Assembly (NCBI GenBank): GCA_037576195.1
Contig: CM075103.1
Span: 29,906,723-29,970,722, forward strand
Direction of reading: 5' to 3'
Length of the DNA stretch: 64,000 nt
Source: Phytoseiulus persimilis
Lineage: Eukaryota; Arthropoda; Arachnida; Mesostigmata; Phytoseiidae
Positions 49,801-62,807 of this stretch are shown here, in pieces (position 1 is the stretch's first letter; the number at the start of each line of letters is the position of its first letter). Made by a program: the position numbers and the translations under genes. The notes below the pieces were generated by a model, which saw nothing but the letters and a program-made list of their open reading frames with translations, did not search any database and had not been told where the DNA came from.

Positions 49801-52800
49801 GAGTCTGCTATGAATCTTCAATCGAGAGGAGATCTCCACAGGTTTATCGAGTGCTGCGCCTGTTCTGGCTCCAGCGGAACTTCCAGGAAGGAAACTCGAC
49901 GACCAAGATGAAATCGCAAGAAGCGGGAAGGCTCTTTATGGTTTTGAGTGCGCCATCGAGAGGGGGACAACGATCATCACCGACCGTAGGTGTGTCACGG
50001 TCACTGCCAACTCTCTGTCCGAGGCGCCCAGCGGTGATCGGAGCTGAACTTCCCTCGAATCCGAATCTCTAGCAAATCGGAGCGGAGCTCGAAAGACTGA
50101 GTCACCTGTTGGGTGGACCCGTTGCACAACCTCCACAAGCGTTATCGGCGCATGGCTGTCGTCTTCGTGGTGATGGTGGTGGTCGTCGTCGTCAGCGGTC
50201 GAAGAGAGCGGTGGTCTGTGTGAGTGTTTTTTGTGCGTGAGTATGTTTCCAAGTGTTTATAGTGCTCGAGCGACGGCCGATATTTGTTGCCAATGGTTTC
50301 GCCCCGAGCGATGCATTTAACAATCGTACCGAGCATATACAATTCCTTCTCACGTTACCGTTGTTCGTATCAGTGCTATGGAGTTCCCCGCAGCATTTGT
50401 TGCGACATCGCTCGCCGGCCGCAGCACCTGAGTTGCCGGGCGATTCGTTCGATCCAACTCCGACTCACTGGTATCGGCCGTCGTCCGAGAGCCCCCGCCG
50501 TCCATTCGGGCTCTCCGTGCGGCTTCCGATCTCACCCGGATCATCTCGGAACAGAGTTTAGGACATATAGTGTGATGGAAACAGATCGAGAGACTTTGTC
50601 ACAGGAATGTTCTCCATGATCTCACGGAGCAACCTGCGAAGCTCCCCATTTTTTCCCCGTTTTCCAGACGAGGAACTCTCTTGTTTGCGAGCCTCCACCA
50701 CGGAACGCGGAGCATACGTCAATGCGCTCTCAGTGAGCGCGTTCATCAGAAACCTCACAATCAGCAGAGATGATTTTGGTGCGCAAAAAAGTGGAACACT
50801 CGGCCCTCCACTCGCAGCCTGGATCTTGACTGTCTGCCAGTGGAGCGATGTCTGCATTGGATCTGGCTTTCTGATTAGTTGAGTAGACCCGGTTGGACGG
50901 GTGAACCGCGAGCCTTGGTTGGAATCACAGCGACTGTTTCGTGTCATTGGAGGGCAAAAATGTTCTCCTATTTCGTGGTCGCCCTAATTCAATATAGCTA
51001 GAGTGAGGAGAGAGGGCGGCGAGCCAGGATCGGGGGACGAGGGTGAGTTGGACGAGAGCTGCTTCCGGCGGGTGAGAAGCGGTCGCGAGAATCAACACAA
51101 GCAGAGGAACTGAGACAGGAGAAGAAGTGGTCTGAAAAAGGAAAATCTTACCACATCGTCATACTGCTAGAACGTTGAGGAGAAAGGGGAGTGAGTGGGT
51201 ACAGATCGCGGCTTTAAGATGGGAAGAATCGAGACGAAGAGTTCGAATACCGGAACCAGGAGTCAAAACTGTTGGGGAAAAGTGGAGCGGATCGATGCAA
51301 TGACGCGCAGCACATCGCATTCGATGTTTTCACAATCCAATCTGACTCGGGATGTGTTTCGAGCAACTCATCGTGACGTGTTCATCCTCATAACATCACA
51401 CAGTCATACACGAGATGATTTGCAACATCATGCAGACACGTGTGCGACAAAAAGCCGTTTACACGGGGATCATTCGAGCATATCTTCTGAGAATCGAACT
51501 ATCATCTCAGCACTCCCACTCCATCGGCTCGAGATTTGATTGAAACAGTCCGAGACGACGAATCGTTGAGTGTCGTCGCGCAGAACTTCTACAGAAATCC
51601 GAAGATCGAAACGAGCATGTGGTTTTCAGGGGGATCGATTACCGAGACTGATGTTCTCCCTTGAGAGTTTCCAAGGCGATGACGATTCAGTTCAGGCAAG
51701 GACGTTCTCTTGGCACACTCGGGGGAGCAGCAAAGAGTGACGGATGTCCACAGGGTGACCGGAACGGATCAACAACTTTCAAGATGGAAAGTTTCAGAGA
51801 GCTGATTCATCATCTTAACGAGCCTGTGTTCTCCTGCGTTTAACCTTTACCGTCCTGGCATCCCTTCATGAAAATTTCCACGACGTTCACTCTCCGAGAG
51901 CTGGCTGGTGTGAAGAACCGACAGATTCCAAAGAGGGTCCATCTCGAATCGGCGACTAGGATCTCGTTCAGCTCCCAGCGGCTGCGGACGTCGCCCGGGT
52001 TGATGAATTCTCGTGCTCCACGGGTCCGATCCGGCTAAGGAAAAGATTATCCGGTTAATGAGCTCAATCGAACCAACTCTTTCCTGTCTCCTTGGAGAAG
52101 GGTTCTCATAGTGACAGGCTTACGTGTCCTGAAAGGCTTGTCTTTCGCCACGGCCGTGACCGAACATGAACCCAATAGCCTCCTATGGGACGTTGTGCGG
52201 AACATACTGAAAAACACTCATACGACAAATAATCTCGGAACCGATTTGGTCGGACGGCGACGCTCCGCCTGTCGGTGAGACCCGGAAGGGGACAGATCTG
52301 GCCACCTAGCGTGACATCGAGGCCCTGTTCTACAGTCGTCAGCGGTCTTCAATGAGTGATCGGTTATTTAGGTTCCTCTTCTACCGATCTGTCGGAGAAC
52401 CCGACCGAGAGACTTTGATTCAGAAACGACGACGACGACGACGACCGATAATTCCGTTTCTTGCGGCCCTCTTTCATCTAGCGCCAACCGAGGCTCAGAG
52501 CAAGCGCTTCTCCTCGTGTTCCGATTCGGCTGTGCTCGGTTAATTTGGGCGAACAACCCGTTGGATCCGAATCTCGTTCTCAAGATGAAGATTGATCATC
52601 TCCTAGCGGCGGACGAGTTTGTGAACGAACGAGCGAGCGAACTCTTAGCACTTTTTCAGCCGCTGCTGCGGAATAATTCCTCTTCGGGTCGTCGGGCAAA
52701 CTCGGCAGAACTTCCTGACCCTTTCTCGCGTGAAGCGAGAGACCACGCGTCCCACCGCATGAAATTTCACCGGAGTTCCCAAAGTGAATCGGGGCTCTCA

Positions 52801-55800
52801 GGGAGCCACTTGAACCAGAGTAACTTGGCTTTTATCACTCCAATCCGTCGAGGAACGACATTTATCTTCAGACTACCAACAAGGCTTTGCTGTAGATTCT
52901 TCGGGTGAATCGCCGAGCCACAGGCAACTTTGTTTAGATATTCTTCCGAGCGCGTTCGGTCCTATGGCACATATGTGGCGTCACTGCGGGTCTGAGGTGG
53001 AACCCACAAGTCGGAAGGACGCTAGAAGCCGTCCAGCGGCGCGGAACCCTTATGATTGATGGGACGACAGCCAATGTCGACCATTATGTGAGAACTTTCA
53101 TTGAGATTTACACTTTGAATGATAAATGGCCGGGGAGAGTTTCCCTTAGCGACGACGCCGACGTTCGCACCCCCACACCCACTATGTCGACCCACGCGTT
53201 CCTTTTTTGTGTTGGGCAACGTGCACCATTGATAACTGACTTCAATGGCCGTTCAGTCGCTGCTCGCGAACCATGATTTATTCTCCGCGCCTGGCACACA
53301 GAAGCTTCCAGAAATGATTCATTCATATTTTTCACTAGGCCGGTCCCGGGAAGAACCGAGGTGGGAGTCCTCCTGATTGTACCTACATCCTGGGATTGTT
53401 GGAACCGAATTCTCAATTTAGAGAAGATCTGATTTTAAATCCTTCGAATTTGAGTCTGGCGAATGAGCTTGCCCGTACTGAGTGAATCGAACGCGACTCC
53501 GATTCCGAGGAGTTCCGCTCGAGGCTCATCTATGTAGATCTCAGTCCGTGCGAGTTCGAATCTGTCGATTCATTATCTCATTACCTGTTCTCACCAGCCG
53601 CTCATCTATACATGAGGATGTTTGAGACGAAAGCATCGAATCGAGGAACTGGAAACAAGTGCAATCCGGAAGTCTGTATCCACATAAACCCCTCTGTCAA
53701 CCTATCCATGGAACAAGTGCAGAAATGTGAATCTTGAAGTGCTCTTCCGTTGTTCTTTGGTCAACCCCCCCCTTCGAATTGTGATTGGCCATCAACAAAT
53801 CCCTACGGAAACATTCGGTCGGTTCCCAAAACTCTGTGATTCAACAAGCCTCCCTGCAGTTTCTCGCAGTATGTTTGGGCGGAACAAGGAGCTCCGAAAT
53901 CTCGCAACTACCGCAGTGGGAACGGACGATCGACTCAGTCGTGCACGACAAACGTGACGACAATCAAGCTAGCAATTAACGCGAGGTGACATAATTGATG
54001 AAGCTTGTTAAGGATCCCATGCGATCTCTCGCTGCGGGTACAAATATCCAGAGTGGGCTCTTCCATCAGAAACGAGTGTCGAGGCCCTGCACCCTTGCAC
54101 TTTGCGAATGAAGCCATGATCTGGTGTCATCGCGGGATCGGCCGAAACTAGAGTTGCAAAACCATCCGCGACTCCGATCGCGTACCGAGCGGCGCAGGGT
54201 TGTAACTGGACGGCCGAGGGTATAACTCAAAAGTGACAGTAATGATAATATGTTGTAAACGTCGCAGAGACATAGGTCGTTCATTGAATCCCGCATTAAC
54301 GGCGGTATGAACGATGATGTGGGCTAGCTCGGTGTATGTACGTGCTCGACGCAGTTGAAAACCTCACGAAATGAATGAGGGTGTCGTCACGCTGTTCATC
54401 GTTCGGGCACGCGTAATGATAGGCAGCGGAGCACGTCTCTAGTTCATGGGGCTTTTAAAGGCTGACAGTCCAACGTTTCCCATCTGGTTCAGCTCGCCCC
54501 GGGCTCAGGTGCACTGTAGGGCCCTCGGTGGAATGCAGTCCATCGCGGCGACAGGGGACACCTCTGCGGCGGCTATTCATGGATGAAGTCATATTCACGT
54601 AGTGATCGTACCGTCGACCCACACCGAGAGCGAGCCGCGATCAAGCGAGATGAACGAGATCATCCCAACTGCTTATCAAGCCGAAATCATCTCAAAGCTC
54701 GTATCTGTGCAACGAAACGTGAACTCCGTCATCCGAATCTCGAGCCTGCAGTCAAAATCAGTAGCAGAGGGAAAACAATGAAGCTCCGGACAAAAGATCG
54801 CGTTCTCAGAACCGTTTCCTCTTGTTGGTGCGTGTTGTCGATACTGAGAACTAGTTTCTATGCTGTGATGTTGGGACGTTTGTCATCAATCGACAGGACT
54901 CGTGTTGCATTCCATCACTGACGTTCCACCCGCAGGCCGCAATACGAAACGCAGGTCACTTCACAAAGCTACCAGCCGTAATATGGAGCCACGAATTTTT
55001 CACCATGGATCGCATTGATCATGATTGCACACCAACTGCGAAACCATTTCGAATGGTGCCGTTTCTCGGTGAGAAAACCTGCCCAGAACAGCGGCTCTGA
55101 GCGTCGGCTTCACTCCCTCCCCGAACGCAAAGATTCGAGGGGGGGACGAGGGAGCCGATTCTTGTTTATTTGTTCGTGTGTAAATTTGTTTGTTTCTAAT
55201 GATGATTTGTGAGCGCCCGGCACACCACGCGTGCGCGCCGCGCTGAGCCGGGCAACCACGGAAACTTCTCAGTGATAATGAATATAAATCGCTTATAGGG
55301 TTATTTTTTCTGCCGTTGTTATGACGCATTCAAGACGCATTCAGATTGCGGCGTGACTGCTCCAAAATTGCTGCCTCGTTCCCGAGTTTGTCCCCGACGC
55401 CTCCCCCTCCCTGCTTTTCCGCCATCCATTCATCCGCCCGCGCGCTCGCTCCCTCCACGCCAGCCATCACGAATTACAAGCTACCAGCCATAGCAGGAAC
55501 ATGACGGCGACGACCATCAAGCATAGCATAAGTCGTAAAAGCAGATCTGCCAGACACCCAACTGCAATTAACATTGAGTTGCCATAAACGTCGCCATTTG
55601 CTTGTTGCCGCCGCCGCCGGTCGACGCCTTCACCGACAGACGGTTCCTGTGTCTCTCCAAGTCGGGATTCGCTCGTAAAGTTGCTTCATTGCCCTCGTAC
55701 AGCGCGCTTCTAAAATATTGCCAGGGGAGTGAAACGTCGGGAGCGCAGAAAAAACTCGCGAAGGGAAAACAGCCCAAACTGCAACAAGTCGTGAGTTTAC

Positions 55801-58104
55801 AGCGTTCGTTTCATTTTGCCGCGTTCGGAGACTCGACGGAACTTTGAAGAGAGCTCGAAGAGTTCAAAGTTCTTTCGCTCCCGGAATTTGAGCCATACCG
55901 AGGAATTCAGACAGTTTCGCCCGCCGAACGGGGTAGCCCGCGAGATCAGAGATGAGTCGGAAAACAGATTTCCTCCAAACAGATCAGGGAACAGTTTTTG
56001 AACATCTCAGGGATTTTCGCCGCCCCCGGGTTTCGAGCTCACGTCGATGGAGGGAGGGAGTCAGGAGGCCGGAGGTGCTCGTGGGTAGAACGATAGTCGG
56101 GAACGTCGATGGAAGTTGCGATTCGGGATCGGAGCTCCAAGGCCGAGTCTTCCAGCGGTTGGCGAGTTCGCGGGGAGGATCTTCTGCTGCCGTGGAGTCT
56201 GAGTATCGGGAGCCAGCAGCAAGTGGAGCAGCCCAGAGGGAAATGGCAGAGGAACACGGTCCGAGGGAGGGAGAGAGGGCCGCACCAACCGTGAGGCTCG
56301 CATCGTGAGATGGCCGGGTGAGGAATGGATCCATTAATAATGATTCATCAAAATGATGTATGGTAGTCAGCTCTCGCCACCGCTCCTCGATCTCTCGCTT
56401 CTCTTCACAGGGCCCAGCTAGATGGTCGAACGACTATACGGCTGCCCGACTCGCACGTCGAGGGGACCCGACCGAGTGCGGGTGGAGGTCACTCGAGCCA
56501 GCCTTTAGCTCGGCGCTCCTGTCACTAAAGTATCCTCACCCGAAGACTCCCGACTAGTGGAACGACTGAGAACAGGCGCGTTCGACCGCGAATTTCTCAT
56601 GATCTCGACGCGACATCGAATGTCATTCCCAAGAATAGCGGCAGAGGACGAGAGGAACGGCAGCGGAGGAGATTCGTGCCCAACGCGGAAGAAGACTTGA
56701 TCCACTATGTTCGAGAAGGGAGACGTACCCAAAACCTTGGGATTGCGAAACGAGAGGACAAAAATCAGAATTCGTTCCGGGAGGCCTAAGCTCAGCGTCG
56801 GATCCCGTGGAGACCGTCAACAAGAATCGCGAGATACACAGACACCGGTCGCAGGCTCAGCGAGCCCTCTCGTCGCGTCGCCCTCTCACATCGCACATGT
56901 GGCGGTGAAGTGAACGTGTCTGCTTCGGGACAGCGGCCCGACCGCCCATGTCACGCACGTTACAATGCGACGTTAACTGGAGAGAAGGCGAGAGGAGTCA
57001 CGCGAACGAGATGCTCATCTGGAATGTACGCATGAGCCCCCGGAAAACTTCCACACGCGGCGGGATGAGTTCCGAGACCGCACTCCCCACGACGAACAAT
57101 CAAGTTGAACCGATGATTCATCATGCCCGACGGATCGGTCGGTCGACCTGGGCTCGGCTAATGTACATTTGCTTGTTCTTATCATGTAATTGACTGCAGC
57201 GTGGGTCGGGATATCAAATGCGTTCATTAGTCACAGACCGATGTTCCCGGCAGGCTCTATTGTGGCTGCCTGAGGACCCGGAATTTCGCGGGAAGTGAGC
57301 AGCCCGAAACTCTGAGTAATCGTATATTTCCGGGGAGAGGGTTATCCTGGAATTCCGACCGCCAACTTAGAATGTGGACGGAGTACCACTGGGAGACATG
57401 CTATTGGTACCGAAGTCTCGGGCGAGCGGTTCAAACGTTCATGGTGGGTCCGGTGGGTCGCTGAGGCTCCGGCCCACAGATTGCGCTCTTTATTTTCGAA
57501 TAGTTTCGTCAGGTCGCTGGGTCCTAGGGCCGACCCAGTTCCGAGCCTTAATCTCGCCAATACAGCCGGGAAAGCCTCTTGCGGAGGTTTGAAGAGTGAG
57601 GCTGAGCCGATGTCGTCATCAGAAGAGACGGGCAAATAATGAATTGGCTCAAGAGAAAGCTGGACGCGGGGATGCTGACAATTCAGAACCCTTCCGGATT
57701 GCTCTTTGGGATCGAGGCCCGGTACAACTGGAACTGGAACAAAGGCCGGAGTCAGAAACGAGGTATCGAGCGGCTGCGCAGACACGACGGCCGACGAGGA
57801 AGCAGGCATTCAGGCAAGGAGCCAGACCATCAATATCTGTCGAGAAATGCGAGGAAGCGGACTTGCGCACACTCACAAGCGAGAAATGAAACACGATTGA
57901 TCATCCTGTCGCCCTAGTCCTCGGTGTGTCGAGTCGAGTGACGACTTTGCGCAAATACACTTCCTGCCGTTTCAAACTTTCGCCCCTCGAGTTCGGCAGC
58001 GCGTTTTTCTTCCATTTTTCCTTCTTGATATTCTACTTCCCCGACTTCGAGTCGCGGGTGCCACTTTTGAGGTCTAGCGGGTTGCCGCACCCGCCATCCT
58101 CACG

Positions 58105-58190
58105 TGTCGAGCGTAGGATTCGAGCCCCAGATCTGGAATCCGACGTTTCGTCGCTACAGCGTGAATGAAATGCGGGACTGCCGGATCTCG
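58105..58190 (-). repeat. Possible tRNA-like / SINE fragment
   Basis: On the minus strand GTAGCGACGAAACG is followed about 20 bases later by GGGGCTCGAATCC, close to a B-box with one change (CTCGAATCC for TTCGAATCC). The spacing is short for a tRNA and there is no acceptor stem. Confidence 0.25.
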
Positions 58191-61100
58191 GGCCCCGAGC
58201 GGTTCGACGATGACGATTCCCGATCGACTCGGGCGCGCCCGACGGCCAACATTGCGAGATTGGGGATCTGGCGCCGTGTTAATCTGGCTCCTAACAAGTT
58301 CCGAGGTGAGCCGTTGGTACTTTGTCCGGCGTTGTTGTGGGAGTCTTATCTCCCGACGGCGATCGCGAGCAGCCTACACCGAGGATACAAAACATCGGTT
58401 GGAAGCCGCGGCTGGCCGTGTCTGTTTGAATGTGGTGGACAGTGCGGCTCGAAGTCGAATCGCTTAATCAATCGGTCGCCAGTCTGTTATCCGAGGTGTG
58501 TGGAGACGGCGGCGGCGCGCCGAACCAAATCGGATAATCCACTTTTTCTCTCTCTTAGAGAGGAGAGAGACCACCTCTGAGAGCCCTGATCTGATTCCTT
58601 TGTGCTCTCGCTCAAACCCCGTCTCTTCAAACTCTTCCCGTGCCTCTCTCGTTGCCCGTTGCTCTTCTCGCTCCTTGTATCGATGCTCCGCCGTTTCCCG
58701 TCCGCCCAGGAACTGAATTCAGAGGAGCCCCGAACCAGCTGAGTGCGAACCACAACACGACTTATTCGTCCAAAGCCAATCAAATACCATTTCGCATAAT
58801 CTACGCGATACCCTCGAATCCTCGTATCGTCGCTCTCGAACCCCTCCTCCTTTAACCCAGTTTCCCCTCCCCTTGCTCGTCCCCCCTCGGATGTCCCATG
58901 GTTCGCATGGGACAGCAGCACCTATATTTAACGGGCTCAACACTCCCTCTGATATCAGATTCCGAAAGGAAAACCCCGCCATCCCCTCCGAGACCCACTC
59001 GGAGTCCGATCTCTCGCTGCCGCCAGAGGAGAAGAGCTTATCAACATGTAATCTCGTTTCAGAATCACCAGCTTGTAAGTTCGTCAATAGATTCACAACC
59101 TTCCGGATGCTGAGCAGGCCACCGCAACCGGGGATGACGACGGGTGCTACGACCGTCCTCGAGCTCCGCCGCTGTGTTGAGCAAACTCGATTGGGATTAT
59201 CCACTTTTGCATTTTCTTTATGCTCGTTTTGTCTAGGATTGGCGCCAGTGTGCACTTTAACACCAGCTGTTCTGCTCGGCGAAGCGGCCGCATGTGTCTC
59301 GCCTGATTGTGGAGCTGCCGCTACTCCGAGAGAGCCGGTCGGCACGGCAAGCTTGCATGCTCGCTTTGTGCTCAGTCGGGCGGTCCCGGGTGCAAATCCA
59401 GTTTTGGAAAAAACAACTCTTCAACACGAGCTTAGAATGCTTTTAGCGAGCGGGAGAAGAGAGCACCGGAGCACTTCCAGCTCGGAGCTCTCGAATTCGC
59501 GGGCGGAGGAAAAGGCGAAGGAGCCGCAAGAACAAAAGTAGAACAGGAAACGCTGCATGTTTTGCTAAGAGGCGAATAAAAATTGCAGCAACAAGCGTCC
59601 TAACGATCAGGAGTGTGAATTCGTCGAGCAAGAAAGGTGCAGAAGTCTCAAGGAGACGCAAGGGGGATGAATCAGTTTTTGGAAGGAAGATAGCCGTCAG
59701 ATGATAATAATCTACGAGTGGTCGAATGTCAGTTTGGAATCGTGTAGTTTCGATTTCCCTTCCCGCGCTCCTTGTGGCCATCTGGGTGGAGAATGAAGTC
59801 GGAACTACACGATGAGCTCGACACCTTCGTGAGTTCGAAACATTCGAGTCCCGCAGACCTCGCTTCGGTCAGGCCCTCGGCCAGGTTTTGAACCAGTCAT
59901 CGTAGGCGAGGACGGTGTCCATGTTTCACTGCTTGGTACTTCAGGCATATCATAGAATCAACGTTTCGCGAACATTCGAATATGACCTGACGCTCTTGAT
60001 GCGTCCCGGGCGGCCGACGATGTCCCTCTTGCTCCCCCTCGAACAAACACCTCGTCTAACGAGCCCGCGGAACCTACGGCACGTACCCCACGAGGCTGGC
60101 CTCCGGAAGAAGAACATCGCGGAGTTGGCAATATAGATTTTGGCACCCAGCTCCGAGAGTCGAGTTTTGCTTCCTGGAATTCCCCAGGACAGGGTCTCGG
60201 AATCCATCTGGATGTATTCCCCTCTCCAGAGGAGAACCAGAGTGAAGTCTCACGGTGCTTCCGAGGACTAGAGCAGCCTGAACACACGTAGGTTTCCGCC
60301 GATTCAGCGAGACGCATCGACTCGAACCACGCTTGCTTTCCTTCAGCGCATCTCCAGCGGCTTCTTGATCAAATCTCAGCTGTCCGAAGACTACTTTCAC
60401 TTCTTGAGCCATGACTCAAATAGGCGGACTCCGGCGATCGATCACAGTGGAGCAATCACCACCAGCTCCGGAGTCGAGTAATAGGCAAACCGGCTCAATC
60501 TTTCCGTGTAGTCAAGCCGTCGACTAATAAACAAACGAGTTCGGCAGACGAGGGCTCTCTCCAGTGAACGCGAGAGCGGTTGACTGAGCGATGCAAATTC
60601 TTGAGTTCTCGTTCCGAAGAACGAAAAACTCCGGCATGATTGACGACGTGAATAGGCCACGGATGGATAGACGGACGGAGAGATGTACGAACGATGAACG
60701 TGGATCTTTCAGTTGAAGCCGCATCAATCATTCGGCTCAGTTATTGTGTCTGTGGATGATGAACAACGCCTTCAGAGATTTCTTCGAATCCTCTCTCGGT
60801 TTGCTTTCGTGCCTTTGTCTCGTCCGTGATGGCTCACTTGGCCGCGCGGGTCTGATCGCTCGTTCGCCTGACCGCCCGCTAGCTATTAGCTCCAGAGCAT
60901 CGGCTGCTCTGCGAGCTTCAGGAGAGGGGGAAAAACGAAACAAACTCAACGGCACCACCCGTGGAGAGCGACCTCTGCCGCCGAAAACACTCGGCCGGAA
61001 CAACTGAGGAGAACAACGTCTAAAACCTGCTCCGACCCCAACCTCTCGCAGCGTCTTCCTCACACTCTGTGCCGGCCACAAGACGTGCACGGTACCTGTG

Positions 61101-61553
61101 TTTGAACAAAAAACGTGACAGAGCCTGTGCATACATGCACATGCATGGGAGCCTGGCGACACAATCGGTTTCTGCAATCACGAACGTGGACGAGGGTCAA
61201 ATTTTTGTTGGATTGCAACAGAGCCTCCGAAACAGCGGTTCCCCACAAGAGATTCCGCGGTGTGATACCGGAGTCATGTGGATCTGAGACGTCGGGCTGA
61301 TTGACGCTGTCACCGATCAATCGGCGGACACTGAACCCGCTGGATGTTGGCGGGTGGTTTTTAGGTAATTTTCACCACAAAAGCGAACAAAGAAACACTT
61401 GAGCGCAGGGTGGTGGCAGGCGGACTCGGTGCTCGGCCGACATCTGCCGTCTTTCTTCTCTCGGGCTGATCCTCTCGATTCCTTTCTTCTCGCCCCGTTC
61501 CCCCGACGACACCTAGCACCAGAGTTGTTTTGTGTCCGGGTGTACAACATCCA

Positions 61554-61595
61554 ATGTCCAACAGCACGGACACCGTCAGCAACGACAACAAACCT
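61554..61595 (+). CDS. Candidate first coding exon of an unknown gene
   Basis: An ATG opens 14 codons (M-S-N-S-T-D-T-V-S-N-D-N-K-P) ending exactly at a good donor, CCT|GTGAGT, in phase 0. The polar, Asn/Ser-rich peptide is typical of an N-terminal extension. The ATG context is only fair (C at -3). It could splice to the candidate exon at 62538, which also begins in phase 0, but that acceptor is weak. No function can be assigned. Confidence 0.25.
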
Positions 61596-62537
61596 GTGAG
61601 TCGCTAGTGGCTGATTAATTGTCGACTGATCGTTTAATTCATGCCTACCGATAATTTATGAGCTCTTGGAGCTAGCGGAGAGAATTTCGCAGAACTCGTC
61701 CAGGGCCTCACCGGAGCGCCGAAACCTTCGGCGACCGAGGGGCAAAAACTTCGCTCGCGGGGTGTGCGATCTCACGGACCTTCATCACGGACGATTTCTT
61801 CAAGCCTGACGGGGGCAAGCTCTCGGTGAACGTTGAGAAAACCGGGTCACGGACACGATCGCCGTTTCGAAATCGATCACTTCCAGCGCGGTTTCAGGAG
61901 AACGTGGGGAGGGGGAATTCTGATTCAGGATATGGAGCCTGTAGCATGAAAACTTCTTCTGAAGTCGAGGCCATCTCGGAGATTCGTAGACCGTGTGTGA
62001 AACTACAAAAGTGGGATCCACTCGAGTAGCGCCGCATTACGCAACTCGTACTGAAGCAGGTCCTCGACAGGGGCTGCTGAAGGAAAGTTCGCGCCCGAAA
62101 TCCCCATCGGGTTCGTGGCCTACGGAGCCACTGTCTCTATGACAGTCGTTGAGTTATTCGATCGGACGCGCGGAAACGGAGTCGAACGCTAGGAGTGATC
62201 AATGAGGAACATTGCTGTTAGCGGAGCGAGCAGAGAGGGTTTCTTGTGCTTCATTAATTTACGTACGTGAGTAAGTGTGCGAGTCTGTGCAGCGCGGGCA
62301 GCAGAGCACATTCATGACCGGGAGAGCAGACAGCCCTCGTGCGTCCGGCCGACCCAACGACGGGGGCCTTTGGTATATAATGATGATATAAATACATAGA
62401 GAAGGAGACCAAATGGAAATCTATGATAAATTGTGATTTATGATGCTGCGCGACTGGGCCAGCAACGGGACGAGCGAGCGAGCACCGTTCTTCGCCTCGT
62501 TCATTCATTTATAATCACTTGGCCCGCCGGCCGCAAG

Positions 62538-62803
62538 CACCACCAACACAGGAAGGCTGCACTATCGGTGCCATCTAACCACCTCAACGGCACGAACCAT
62601 TCGGAACCGGCGAACGCAAACGTGCCGTCGGGCTCCCGGCGAGTTTCCGCTCAGGAAAATGAGCTTGCAACCTCAGAGGATTTGCCAATACAGCCGGAAA
62701 CCCGCTACCCGCCCCGTGGCGAACGCCGCATCGCGCGAACTGCGAAATTTCCTCCATTGTTCTACTTATCGAACACGAGCGCGACCTTCTGGTCGGATCG
62801 CTG
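62538..62803 (+). CDS. Candidate coding exon of an unknown gene
   Basis: An open frame with clear third-position G/C preference reads SNHLNGTNHSEPANANVPSG, then a polar stretch, then ETRYPPRGERRIARTAKFPP and a short aromatic segment (LFYLSNTSATFWSDR). It ends at a donor-like CTG|GTGAGA in phase 2; without splicing it stops at TGA one codon later. The N-glycosylation-like NGT and NTS sites suggest a secreted or extracellular region, but this is weak. The acceptor is uncertain: GCAAG at 62537 or ACACAG at 62551. If the first is used, the exon continues the frame of 61554-61595. Confidence 0.27.
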
Positions 62804-62807
62804 GTGA

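Larger units (their letters stand above)
47104..61553. other. Long gene-poor stretch
   Basis: About 14 kb with no supported gene. It holds two weak tRNA-like blocks (49738-49800 and 58105-58190). It also holds two long overlapping frames on opposite strands, at 58873-59541 plus (222 codons) and 58719-59345 minus (208 codons), neither with a recognisable domain. Splice-like sites occur, for example tttcag and gtaagt 12 bases apart near 59060-59080, but no consistent gene can be built. Confidence 0.45.

Noticed and set aside
59040..59085. A 12-base micro-exon between tttcag and gtaagt
   Set aside because: No flanking coding exons support it, and both signals fall inside a longer open frame.
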